Assembly (NCBI RefSeq): GCF_008180615.1
Contig: NZ_VTEH01000008.1
Span: 86,443-150,442 of the forward strand
DNA length: 64,000 nucleotides
From: Rossellomorea vietnamensis
GTDB taxonomy: Bacteria; Bacillota; Bacilli; Bacillales; Bacillaceae_B
Direction of reading: 5' to 3'
The position numbers and the translations under genes were made by a program. Numbering within the stretch: the stretch's first letter is position 1; each line of letters starts with the position of its first letter. Positions 25,901 to 34,032 of the stretch are shown one piece after another. Under the pieces are notes generated by a model, which was not told the origin of the DNA, made no database searches, and saw only the letters and a program-made list of their open reading frames with translations.

Positions 25901-26183
25901 AGCAAGAAAACATTGTTTTAAGCTTCATATAGCCATGCATAAGCCTTGCATGGCGTGCTTCAGGAGTATTCATATGCATTCTGGCCTGCAGCCTCTCCAT
26001 AAATAACTGATCGCAGCGGCAGGAGGGACCGTATCTTCTATAACATTCATCATGAGCCTTGCAGGCGGCATCAACCGCATTTACAGGAGCACCAGGTCCG
26101 CTGCACCCTGGACCGCAATAACGGTAACCAGGAAAAACACAGAACCCCTTGGATTTCCTGCGGATTCTTTCAGGCGGATACAT
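25899..26183 (-). CDS. Small phospholipase-A2-like protein, 94 aa
   Basis: A cysteine-rich protein with the PLA2 core: YCGPGCSG resembles the calcium-binding loop, and DAACKAHDECYRRYG is the catalytic helix D-x-x-C-x-x-H-D-x-C-Y. His and Asp of the dyad are present. ATG 26183 is chosen because the GGAGG needed for initiation lies inside the eight codons that an upstream ATG at 26207 would add. No signal peptide is evident, so it may act inside the cell or spore. Proteins of this type in Bacillus are annotated as phospholipase from the fold; activity is untested as far as I know. It converges with the permease. Confidence 0.75.
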   Translation of the reverse strand: MYPPERIRRKSKGFCVFPGYRYCGPGCSGPGAPVNAVDAACKAHDECYRRYGPSCRCDQLFMERLQARMHMNTPEARHARLMHGYMKLKTMFSC

Positions 26184-26353
26184 CTCATTTCCTCCTTTTT
26201 TTCTCATGCTACAGACTATGCAGACAATCCCTTCACGGCTTGTTCGGCAGCCTATAAAAATCTTAAATTTTCAATACCCGGGACGTCAGTTGATACAAGG
26301 CATACTCCTTATACATAAGATACATCGAGAAACTCTTTGGGAGGAGGACCACT

Positions 26354-26599
26354 ATGTTCGGAAACTTTGAAAAGAAGACAGGTGTCAAAATGGACGACAT
26401 CATGAAGCTTGCTCAGTCATTCCAAAACACAAACTTCAAAGATGAAAAACAAGTCAGAACGATGATTAAAAAAGTCTCATCTCTGGCAGGCAAGCCGGTT
26501 TCAAGAGAAAAAGAAGAGATGCTCGTCAAGGCGATCACTAGCGGGAAAGTCCCTAAGGATATGAATGAAATACAGAAGATGATGAATAAGAAGAAATAA
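26354..26599 (+). CDS. spoVIF: Stage VI sporulation protein F-like (SpoVIF)
   Basis: An 81-residue protein resembling B. subtilis SpoVIF: FEKKTGVKMDDIMKLAQSFQNTN at the N-terminus, then the helix FKDEKQVRTMIKKV, SITSGK-like ITSGKVP and a final KMMNKK. In B. subtilis, SpoVIF helps GerE-dependent late coat gene expression and spore coat assembly. ATG has GGGAGGAGG upstream. It is monocistronic with a terminator behind it. Its presence supports an endospore former. Confidence 0.85.
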   Translation: MFGNFEKKTGVKMDDIMKLAQSFQNTNFKDEKQVRTMIKKVSSLAGKPVSREKEEMLVKAITSGKVPKDMNEIQKMMNKKK

Positions 26600-26606
26600 C
26601 ACAAAA

Positions 26607-26638
26607 ACAGCAGCCTGAAGAGGGCTGCTGTTTTTTCA
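26607..26638 (+). terminator. Terminator after spoVIF
   Basis: AACAGCAGCC / GGGCTGCTGTT with six T residues. Confidence 0.85.
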
Positions 26639-26727
26639 AGTGATCACCGCAGATATTATCGGTTGTTTATTAAGCAATAATACCTGTAAACTTATCAGTG
26701 CGACATAACAAGAAAGGTTGGTACATA

Positions 26728-27801
26728 ATGAAAAAGCTTTTACTGGCCGGAGGAGGCCATTCTCATATCCAGGTACTGAAGAGATTAAAAGAAGAACCCT
26801 TAAAGGAAGTTGACATAACTTTGATATCACCATCCAACTATCAGTACTTTCCTGAACTATTTCCAGGATATGCTAAGGATAGATACGCAGAGAAGAGGAT
26901 CAGAGCGGATTTGGAAAAACTTGCAGAAGATGCAGGAGTCAAATGGAAAGAGGGAGCCCTACTTTCAATAGATCCCGGACAGAAGCTGGCTTTGACCGCA
27001 GATGGAGAGATTCTGGAATTTGATATTATCTCGTTGAACATAGGTTCAATGACCAGCGGAACTGATAAAATTTCTCTTTCTGAAAATATTTATACGGTTA
27101 AACCGAATTATCAATTCACGACCGCCGTTAAAGCCGTCCGCGGAGTTGACAATCCCGTCATCATCGGGGAAAATGCTGCTGCTGTTGAAATAGCTGCATC
27201 TGTGCAAGCGTGGAGAACCAAAAAGAATATACAAAGCCCCGTCACGGTCATTGCCGAAAACAGGCTGGTCCCTGAAATGGAAGAGAACATTTCCGAAGCT
27301 ATAGCCAATAGACTCAGGGAAAGCGGGATCATTCTGTTTGAAGGGGAAACCATTAAGAAGATGGAAGAAAATAAAATCTTTATAAATTCAGAAGAAATCC
27401 CTTTCGATAAGCTGCTTTGGTTACAGAAACCAAAAGCACCGGATCTATTTAAGCTTTCAAAGCTTCCTGTCGAAGAAAACGGTTATTTATCTATCGAGAA
27501 AACCCTTCAGGTAAAGGAGTATCCATTCATCTTCGGTGCAGGTGAGAGTGCAGTTATAAAAGACCATCAACCTTTTACTCACTCGCTTTATACTTCCAGA
27601 AAACAAGGAGATGTATTATTCACAAATATTAGAGGGTTTATGGATACAGGTGAAGGTGAGTTAATTGAAGAGCTGCATATACCAATTCTTTTAGAATTAG
27701 GAAATAAACAGGGGTTTGCTGTATTCAGAAACCGGCCGTTATTCGGTAAGATACCTTGGGCTTTGAGACAGATTCAGAATAAAAAGCTTCTGAAAAACTA
27801 G
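26728..27801 (+). CDS. NDH-2-like FAD-dependent oxidoreductase
   Basis: A 357-residue flavoprotein of the NADH-dehydrogenase-2/SelD-associated oxidoreductase group. The FAD motif is LLAGGGHSHIQVLK at the N-terminus, SPSNYQYFPELFPGYA follows, and FIFGAGESA marks the C-terminal FAD region. It contains no cysteine, which excludes a disulfide reductase. The second dinucleotide motif reads VIIGENAAAVE instead of GxGxxG, so NAD(P) binding may be altered. Only one domain is present; no SelD-like part is fused. ATG 26728 has AAAGG upstream. Function and electron acceptor unknown. Confidence 0.75.
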   Translation: MKKLLLAGGGHSHIQVLKRLKEEPLKEVDITLISPSNYQYFPELFPGYAKDRYAEKRIRADLEKLAEDAGVKWKEGALLSIDPGQKLALTADGEILEFDIISLNIGSMTSGTDKISLSENIYTVKPNYQFTTAVKAVRGVDNPVIIGENAAAVEIAASVQAWRTKKNIQSPVTVIAENRLVPEMEENISEAIANRLRESGIILFEGETIKKMEENKIFINSEEIPFDKLLWLQKPKAPDLFKLSKLPVEENGYLSIEKTLQVKEYPFIFGAGESAVIKDHQPFTHSLYTSRKQGDVLFTNIRGFMDTGEGELIEELHIPILLELGNKQGFAVFRNRPLFGKIPWALRQIQNKKLLKN

Positions 27802-28182
27802 AAGAAAAGCTTTTCTTGTATTTACTGCTTACGTTTATAAAGTAAAAACCTTTTTAATGAAACACTAGGCCAATTAGAGCCTGAGAAAAAGATATCGCTT
27901 CAGAAGGCAGATTCACAGCAAACTCAATGGGAACTAATAACTTCAATTAAGATGTATAACAAATTGATCATCGTTTCAGGTGGAGACTTTGTGCCGAATG
28001 CTTCAAAGGACATGCAGTGGATGACAGTTCATAAATATCAGCATATATTATCCAAATAACTATTAAGCTGCCTCTAAGCAGCTTTTTTTCAGCTTTGAAC
28101 CGACTAATTACGTCTCAAATTGCAAGAAGTGAGTATGGACTGGACTATGAGATTACTCAACAGACCCAAGTGATTTTTAAAG
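27802..28182. other. Intergenic tract with an open fragment lacking a start
   Basis: A plus-strand frame is open to a stop at 28057-28059, with LGQLEPEKKISLQK upstream of an internal ATG at 27952 (MYNKLIIVSGGDF...). No ribosome site precedes it. A terminator-like hairpin AAGCTGC/GCAGCTT with seven T residues follows at 28065-28090. This may be the 3' end of a decayed gene; no family recognised. Confidence 0.35.
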
Positions 28183-28437
28183 AACGCTGTAGAGACCAGT
28201 TCACTTCAAATCCCGAGCTGAATCGGTCTCTAGGAACGTTGTAGAGACCAGTTCCCCTCAAATCCGGAGCCGAATTGGTCTCTAGGAACGTTGTAGAGAC
28301 CAGTTCACTTCAAATTCCGAGCTGAATTGGTCTCAAGGAATGCTGTAGAGACCAGTTTGCTTAAAATTCAGAGCAGTACTGGTCTCAAGGAATGCTGTAA
28401 AGTCGAGTTCGCTCCGAATCCAGGGATGAAAGTGCCT
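28183..28437 (+). repeat. Tandem array of 52-bp units, each a hairpin (4 full + 1 degenerate)
   Basis: Units start at 28183, 28235, 28287, 28339 and 28391 (the last diverged). Each has AGAGACCAGTT near its start and an inverse AATTGGTCTCT near its end, so single strands can fold into a GAGACC/GGTCTC stem. No unique spacers separate units. The period 52 is not a multiple of three, and no conserved frame runs through it. Confidence 0.9.
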
Positions 28438-29490
28438 TTTTTAGCCCTACAGAACACTTGTTCGAAAGTTATTCTTTATGTAGAAAAGCGCTGCAAACCA
28501 AACTTAGTGAACATTTTTTCTAATTAACAGGAGATCCGATAAAATGAAAGAATTCTAAATGGATTTATGAAATAAAACCACATAGTTAGAAAGTAAATAT
28601 TGTGAGTTTATAAAGGAAATTCTATTTAGAAATATTAAAATATAATGAGATAAATTTAATATGACATGCACCAAGGAATTTATATGTCACAGGAACAGAT
28701 ATGTGATGGAAAAAATCAAAAAGAGTGAAGAGGTTATGGATTTCAGTGGTAATCACTTATGGTCTCTCTGGATTTCATCTTAGTTTACATAACATGTATT
28801 ATAGGAAGTAATATAAAATGAAGTTATTCTGTCTCATAACCAAAGAATACTACTAATATTGAGACGAAATAGAAATTTTGGCAAAGATCAAACTTCCTAT
28901 AATAAACGTTATAAGAAGAAATTTTTGAGCATGTTCTCAATAAATATTCCGGTTAACTTTCTAGTGTGTTCCGATAATTCTCATGAGATAGGACTTGTTG
29001 GTACGTCCAAATAATAATTATTTAGACGTTTTATTCATAGAATTCAGCACGCGCTGCATGAGTTTTTTCTCTTCCTTAAAGTGCAGGATCATAAGCGATC
29101 AATACTACTCGAGGATCTGAATCCCTCCCTCGTGCGCCACTTTTTCCAGCAGCAGCCCCTTCAGCATCATGCCAAACCTCGGTCGGTCCGCCGGCGGAAC
29201 TCGAGTTCGAAATCGTTCTCGAAGTTCTGCTTCCCATTTTAATAGTTAAATAATAGCTATAAAACCCTACAAATTAAAGAGAAGTGTCCAAAACACTCTG
29301 AACTCCTCTTCCATGTAAGTAATTAAGTTAATCAATTTTTCATTTAATATAGTTTCTTAATGTTTTTTAGTGAATAATGTTTTGTACTATGTAGCAACCT
29401 ACTTCATATTTTGTTCACTAACTTAATCCACCACTACTAACCATCCAGCATTTATAAATGAATGGTTAGTAGGCAATAAGTTTTAAAAGT
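28438..29490. other. Gene-poor AT-rich tract with one GC-rich coding-like fragment
   Basis: About 1 kb with no intact gene. Between about 29040 and 29235 the composition rises in GC, and the minus strand holds an open frame ending at TAG 29105-29107 (reads FGMMLKGLLLEKVAHEGGIQ near its end) with no start or ribosome site. It looks like the tail of a lost gene, possibly foreign. The rest is featureless. Confidence 0.4.
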
Positions 29491-29682
29491 CTATTTTTTT
29501 GGATGTTCAAGTGCTTGGTAAGCTATCTGATACTTTCCTCCATCTGCAACTTCTGAATGGTACAAGGCCTTGAGGGCATTGTTTTTTTCCAGGCCATACT
29601 CAGCCTTCAGTTCTTTAAAGCGTGTATGCAATTCTTTATTTTCCTTAATTAGTTGTTGCATTTGCGATTTAAAATACTTCAA
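29491..29682 (-). CDS. Small hypothetical protein, 63 aa, coiled-coil-like
   Basis: TTG start with AAAGGAG nine bases upstream. Residues 5-35 (MQQLIKENKELHTRFKELKAEYG) look like one amphipathic helix. No family recognised; no signal or membrane segment. It lies 35 bp downstream of the yqxD-like gene on the same strand and may be cotranscribed. Confidence 0.5.
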   Translation of the reverse strand: MKYFKSQMQQLIKENKELHTRFKELKAEYGLEKNNALKALYHSEVADGGKYQIAYQALEHPKK

Positions 29683-29717
29683 AATATTTATCTCCTTTTT
29701 GATTCTCTGAGTTAAGC

Positions 29718-30164
29718 CTAATTTTCACGAGAAATAACCTGTTTAAAAAGATCCCTAAATTGCTCCCGGTCTTCTGCTGTAAAAGGCTTTGGTCCCTTTG
29801 TCCGCTGTCCGCCTTTTCTAGCCATTGCACTCAAATAACGTGTTTGTAATAATTGGTCAATATTTTCATTTGTATATCTAAACCCTTTATGGTGGAGGAC
29901 GATTATTCCTTTTGCTAAACCTAGTGACGCAAGACCATAATCTTGTGTCACTATCATATCTCCTTTCTTCACTAACTTCACAATCCGATAATCTGCAGCT
30001 TCTGCTCCAGAATCAACATAAATGGTTCTCACTCCTGATGGCTGTTCTGCATTAGAAAAATGGGAAAAGCTTGAAACAAGGATAACCTCAATTTTAAAAT
30101 TGGCTGCTTCAGAAATAATAATATCCTTCACTGGGCAGGCATCTGCATCCACATAAATTTTCAT
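29718..30164 (-). CDS. yqxD: YaiI/YqxD-family protein (DUF188)
   Basis: A 148-residue protein starting [16 protein letters not shown], the invariant opening of the DUF188 (YaiI/YqxD) family, with [14 protein letters not shown] later and [14 protein letters not shown] near the end. The acidic residues D6, D8 and the later D suggest a PIN/NYN-like nuclease fold, but the activity is not established. GGAGGG lies before the ATG. Confidence 0.9.
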   Translation of the reverse strand: MKIYVDADACPVKDIIISEAANFKIEVILVSSFSHFSNAEQPSGVRTIYVDSGAEAADYRIVKLVKKGDMIVTQDYGLASLGLAKGIIVLHHKGFRYTNENIDQLLQTRYLSAMARKGGQRTKGPKPFTAEDREQFRDLFKQVISREN

Positions 30165-30293
30165 CTTTCCCTCCTGTTAAGAAGTTTGACTTACTATTTA
30201 ACTTAATCTATTTCAACTATAAAAGGGACTGGTGACTTTCATTTAAAAAATAGTCAAGCGTCATTCCTTCTGCTGTATTTTTCTATCCTCATA

Positions 30294-30584
30294 TTATACT
30301 CTATAATCACTGATAATTCCCATTCTCCCTAAAAAGGGAAGTCTTTCTTCTTGTGATGAAATTTTCATGTCATTAATTTCTTCTTAGCTAATAATTTTTT
30401 TAGTTAGTTGTTCACCGAACATTCTAATCTTTATTAAAGAAATATTACAAACTGTTTCCACATTTTCTTCTACAGCCTTTGCCATTTTGTATAATTCACT
30501 CCAATTATTTCTTAAGAATTCAACATTATTCATTTGAATTCTACTATCCCTGTTGGTTTCTTCCAGAATTATTTCGTCATCCAA
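30294..30584 (-). pseudogene. Decayed fragment of a DUF4145 (HsdR N-terminal-like) gene
   Basis: The open part (30384-30584) reads NVEFLRNNWSELYKMAKAVE and SLIKIRMFGEQLTKKI, the pattern of DUF4145, often found at the N-terminus of type I restriction R subunits. Beyond the TAA at 30384-30386 the same frame continues as QEERLPFLGRMGIISDYRV, which fits the family's next helices, until a second stop at 30294-30296. An in-frame nonsense mutation and loss of the rest are the simplest reading. A stand-alone 66-residue protein is less likely. Confidence 0.6.
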
Positions 30585-30611
30585 TATATAATCCCGTGCC
30601 TTGGAATAAGC

Positions 30612-30715
30612 TTGGGAGAACTTTTCAGAGTTTGAGCTTGGAGATTGCTGTTTTTATTACAGGCCCAGTCTATCCAGTGGATGCCGGCAGGACTGCCAAA
30701 TTGAGTCTGCCCTGA
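30612..30715 (+). pseudogene. Possible 3' end of a short-chain dehydrogenase gene
   Basis: The frame ends FITGPVYPVDAGRTAKLSLP, close to the usual C-terminal SDR motif (V/I-T-G-x-x-x-x-V-D-G-G). Upstream residues do not continue as an SDR, and there is no start. I read it as a remnant; the short match could be chance. Confidence 0.4.
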
Positions 30716-31071
30716 GCAATTGTTTCTATTTCTGACTGAATAAATTCAAAAAGACACAGCGGCATTCGTTATGCAGCTGTGTCTTCAGGTAATTTTCCAG
30801 TTTGGTTCATTAATCACTAAGACCGACTCTGAAAGTTGACACGTTTAAATTATATTTCATCAGCCCCCCCTCCCGTAAATGGCACTCTCATTGTTTCTAT
30901 GGCAGAAATCGTTTTTTCAAATTCTGTTCAAAGTCCTTCACTTAAAGAATTAACTTCCCCTTCTCTTTACTGCCCTGATTTAGGCAGTAAACAACTGATA
31001 GACCAGGTGCAGCTGAATATTAAAAAAAAAGCCAAGAAGATTTTCTCAGCTTTTTCCCTATAGTATATGGT
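30716..31071. other. Intergenic stretch; minus-strand hairpin at 30745-30786
   Basis: AAGACACAGC (30751-30760) pairs with GCTGTGTCTT (30776-30785), with a T-run on the minus strand. The only open frame here (30836-31063) has no ribosome site and no protein-like composition. No gene is supported. Confidence 0.5.
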
Positions 31072-31776
31072 TTATTTTAATAGCTTTAAGATCTCTTTGT
31101 GTTCAACATCATATAACTCATCCAGTAAATCGTCATAGTTCTTCTGCAAAACATTTGCCAAGGCATGAATAAAGAACTTGGAGGGATGGGTTCTATTTAG
31201 CTCTGTGTTCATTATAAAATCCTCAGTCACTCTAAGCTGTTCAGCCAACTGACTTGCTGAGAATCCATTCTCTACCCTTAAAATACGGAAGATTTCACCA
31301 AAATTCCGCTTTTTCTTATACACGGAGAAATCAAAATTATTCAGGTTCATGACTTCTCCTTTCTCCCCTTTAGCAAAACGGACGATGGTCTCTTCAATTT
31401 CATCACGGATTCTTCTAAATTCTTCTAGTATCTCATAATTTGTTCCTGTTATGGCTGCAGGATCATCAAAGCCCCAATGGTAATGATGGCTTCTAGAGAG
31501 TATCGCAGGACATCTCTCTTTTGCATCTTTACATAATGTAATGACATAACTGGCTTTTCCTGCTGTATTGACAGACACCAAATCAGATGATTGATTGCTG
31601 ATATCGATACCTTTTTCTTTCATTACTTCGATAGCAATGGGATGTATACCTCTCGATTCAATACCAGCACTCATGATCTCATATGAGTCTCCTAAGTAAT
31701 GCTTTGCAAAACCCTCGGCCATTTGACTTCTGCAAGAATTACCGATGCACAAAAAATATATAATTGGCTTTGTCAT
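31072..31776 (-). CDS. Arsenate reductase (LMW-phosphatase type) fused to an XRE-like HTH domain
   Basis: A 234-residue fusion. Residues 1-135 align with thioredoxin-coupled ArsC (LMW-PTP fold): CIGNSCRSQMAEG gives Cys10 and Arg16, ITLCKDAKERCP gives Cys82 and Cys89, and WGFDDP gives Asp105, all at the positions of Staphylococcus ArsC. Residues about 157-220 read FRILRVENGFSASQLAEQLRVTEDFI and onward, a degenerate XRE helix-turn-helix. Ordinary ArsC stops near 131-140. No arsB, acr3 or arsR is next to it. It may detoxify arsenate, or act as a redox- or phosphate-sensing regulator; the HTH role is inferred. Confidence 0.82.
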   Translation of the reverse strand: MTKPIIYFLCIGNSCRSQMAEGFAKHYLGDSYEIMSAGIESRGIHPIAIEVMKEKGIDISNQSSDLVSVNTAGKASYVITLCKDAKERCPAILSRSHHYHWGFDDPAAITGTNYEILEEFRRIRDEIEETIVRFAKGEKGEVMNLNNFDFSVYKKKRNFGEIFRILRVENGFSASQLAEQLRVTEDFIMNTELNRTHPSKFFIHALANVLQKNYDDLLDELYDVEHKEILKLLK

Positions 31777-32248
31777 TAGTTTCTCTCTCCTTTTAATTGT
31801 AACATTGTTTAAAACTATAAACGGTTGATAGAATGCTATGAAGCCCCCCTATAGCCTTCATAACGGATTCATGATATCCTTCTAAATTCATTGAAGTAAG
31901 TACTTTATAGACTCAAGAGATAAGATATTTAAAATCTCTCAGTATATTACGTTCTGCTTATATAATAAAACGCTTATATTGAATTAAAAGTTTAGAATTG
32001 TTAAGATTTTGATAAGATTTTTTTCCTGCTCAATTCTTCGTTTCCAGAATTCTAACGACTAACCTCTCAATTCCCAAATGGAAACGAAAAGCTATGTCAT
32101 TACTGGACCCTTAAAGTACCTTTCTAATTTAAAAAACCTTGTTACCAATCGAAATCGGTACAAGGCTTTGGAATTTTTATAGGTTTTTAGGCAGCAGTGC
32201 TAAGACCACTGTACTTTCGTTGCGCAATTCTATGTCTATAACAGCAGA
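31777..32248. other. Intergenic stretch with adcA terminator
   Basis: No gene found. The first 25 bases hold the arsC-fusion ribosome site. The minus-strand terminator of adcA is at 32131-32165. The rest is AT-rich. Confidence 0.5.
32131..32165 (-). terminator. Terminator of adcA
   Basis: On the minus strand CCTTGTACC pairs with GGTAACAAGG (one bulge) and is followed by TTTTTT. Confidence 0.75.
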
Positions 32249-33829
32249 TCAATGAGCCATCATTTCATCTGCTATTTCTTTTCCGCTCATTTCAGTCGGA
32301 TAATAGGTTGGCCAGTTAGTGACTTCATCCAATAAAGCCTCCCGGTCGTCTCCCCAATAAAGATGGTAGTGGCCTGCCTTGGTCGGATAGATACTATGGT
32401 CACTGAATTGAATGTAACGGGGAATACCTTCAGACTCTTTAACAGATTTATATATATATCTTACTCCCCTGTTTCCAGCTTTATAGGTGAGGATTTCGTA
32501 CCCGTCATATTTATATTCACCAGAGCTTTCTTTCCCATTTTTAAAGAAACTTGCTTTGCTGCCCTCAAATAAAATTCGCTCCACATCTGTTTCATATCCT
32601 GTTTCGTAATATTTCTTATATTCTTGGGCTGTTTTATCTCCATCATGTTCCGCTTTATGTTCAAATACTTCATCAAGGGTACCATCTAGAAGGTACGGAT
32701 AAACGGACTGCCAGTCACCTTCCCAATCAGAAAGTGAGCGGTCCTTTACTTGGCTGTCTTCAAAGTACCCATTATATATTTTCTCTGCTTCGTCGTCATG
32801 AGTATGGTTGTGGTTATGTTCGTCGCCGTTTTCATTATGAGGTGACGTGGTTGAAGCTGTTGAAAGGACTTCAGACAGAGTCTCCAGGTTCATCTGCATG
32901 AGTGTAAAATAATCCTCTTCATTATTGATATCCTCTTCAGTTAATACAGAGAGATTGTGTATGCGTAATGCTTCAGCGCCAATCTCTTTTCTGACTACCT
33001 CTGCCACCTTTGGCGTTACATTTTGTTCAAACAGTACATATTGCAATCCATACTCTTCAGCTGTTTCTATAATATTTTGCAGCTCTTTCTGCGAAGGCTC
33101 GTTTTCAGGGCTTAAACCGGAAACGGCAATTTGCTCAATTCCATACGCCTGCTCCCAGTATCCATAAGCAGCATGTGAAACGATAATTTTATTCTCTGGT
33201 AAACTCTCAATTTCGTTATGAAATTTATGGTCTAATTCTTCGAGATTTCCTTTAAGCTCGTCAAAGTTCTTATTGAATGCATCTTCTTGTTCTGGCATAA
33301 GCTCAATCAACGTTTCTTTGATATTGTCAGCAATCTCTATTGACCGAATTGGGTCAAGCCAGATGTGCGGGTCCTTATCTCCATGTTCATGCCCGTCTTG
33401 TTCATCTTTGTGAGCATCTTCTTCTTCGTGATTGTGATCGTGAGAGTGATTAGTCAATTCAATACCTGTTGAGGCCTCTACTAATTTCACCTTCTCGGAT
33501 TTAACGGCTTCAGATATTTTTTGTGCGTAAAGCTCCAACCCGGATCCATTGTATATAAAAGCATCAGCTTCAGCAATTTTCATCATATCGTCAGTTGTCG
33601 GTTCATAATTATGCGGATCAGAACCTGGGGGCAGGATGGTTTCTACGGATGCCGCACCTCCTGCAATTACTTCAGTGAAATATTGTAGCGGATAGACAGT
33701 AGTATATACCTTCAATTCCTCATTTGATTCACTAGCAGCTTCATCACTAGTTATATTACTATTCCCACATGCAGCCGTCCCCAAAATAAGGACAGAAAGA
33801 CTTAACACTACAGCAAATTTCTTTAACAT
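32249..33829 (-). CDS. adcA: Zinc-binding lipoprotein AdcA (ZnuA-like domain fused to ZinT domain)
   Basis: A 526-residue lipoprotein: signal peptide with lipobox LGTAAC, lipid Cys21. The ZnuA/cluster-A-1 binding domain (about 38-320) has PPGSDPHNYEPT and PHIWLDPIRS with metal-ligand His, plus a His-rich loop (NHSHDHNHEEEDAHKDEQ). A second His-rich linker (HNHNHTHDD) joins a ZinT domain (about 350-526) with DWEGDWQSVYPYL and HYHLYWGDD. This two-domain layout is that of streptococcal AdcA. It delivers Zn2+ to an ABC permease not present in this window. A Zur box lies just upstream. Confidence 0.93.
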   Translation of the reverse strand: MLKKFAVVLSLSVLILGTAACGNSNITSDEAASESNEELKVYTTVYPLQYFTEVIAGGAASVETILPPGSDPHNYEPTTDDMMKIAEADAFIYNGSGLELYAQKISEAVKSEKVKLVEASTGIELTNHSHDHNHEEEDAHKDEQDGHEHGDKDPHIWLDPIRSIEIADNIKETLIELMPEQEDAFNKNFDELKGNLEELDHKFHNEIESLPENKIIVSHAAYGYWEQAYGIEQIAVSGLSPENEPSQKELQNIIETAEEYGLQYVLFEQNVTPKVAEVVRKEIGAEALRIHNLSVLTEEDINNEEDYFTLMQMNLETLSEVLSTASTTSPHNENGDEHNHNHTHDDEAEKIYNGYFEDSQVKDRSLSDWEGDWQSVYPYLLDGTLDEVFEHKAEHDGDKTAQEYKKYYETGYETDVERILFEGSKASFFKNGKESSGEYKYDGYEILTYKAGNRGVRYIYKSVKESEGIPRYIQFSDHSIYPTKAGHYHLYWGDDREALLDEVTNWPTYYPTEMSGKEIADEMMAH

Positions 33830-33857
33830 ACACTTTCCTCCATGTACTTTTTATTTT

Positions 33858-33876
33858 ACGTAATGATTACGATTTA
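33858..33876 (-). promoter_or_regulatory. Zur box upstream of adcA
   Basis: The minus strand reads TAAATCGTAATCATTACGT, matching the Bacillus Zur operator TCGTAATnATTACGA at all but the last base; 29 bp before the adcA start. Confidence 0.85.
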
Positions 33877-34032
33877 ATCCGCAAGCTATTCCAGTATAAT
33901 GTTATGGGTGATGAAATCCGGATTGTAACATACTTGCTTAGTAGTGGCAGGCTGTACTTCCTTAGATTTTTTACTGAACTCATACCACTAATCTCTTTGT
34001 CAGAATAACCATCCTGGCGTAATCAAGTGCTG

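Noticed and set aside
28183..28437. Possible CRISPR array
   Set aside because: Units follow each other directly with no unique spacers, and there are no cas genes in the window.
28327..28527. 66-codon frame across the 52-bp repeats
   Set aside because: The repeat period is not a multiple of three, so the frame is not conserved between units.
30836..31063. 75-codon plus-strand frame as a gene
   Set aside because: No ribosome site and Ser/Pro-rich composition without family resemblance; region is a decay zone.
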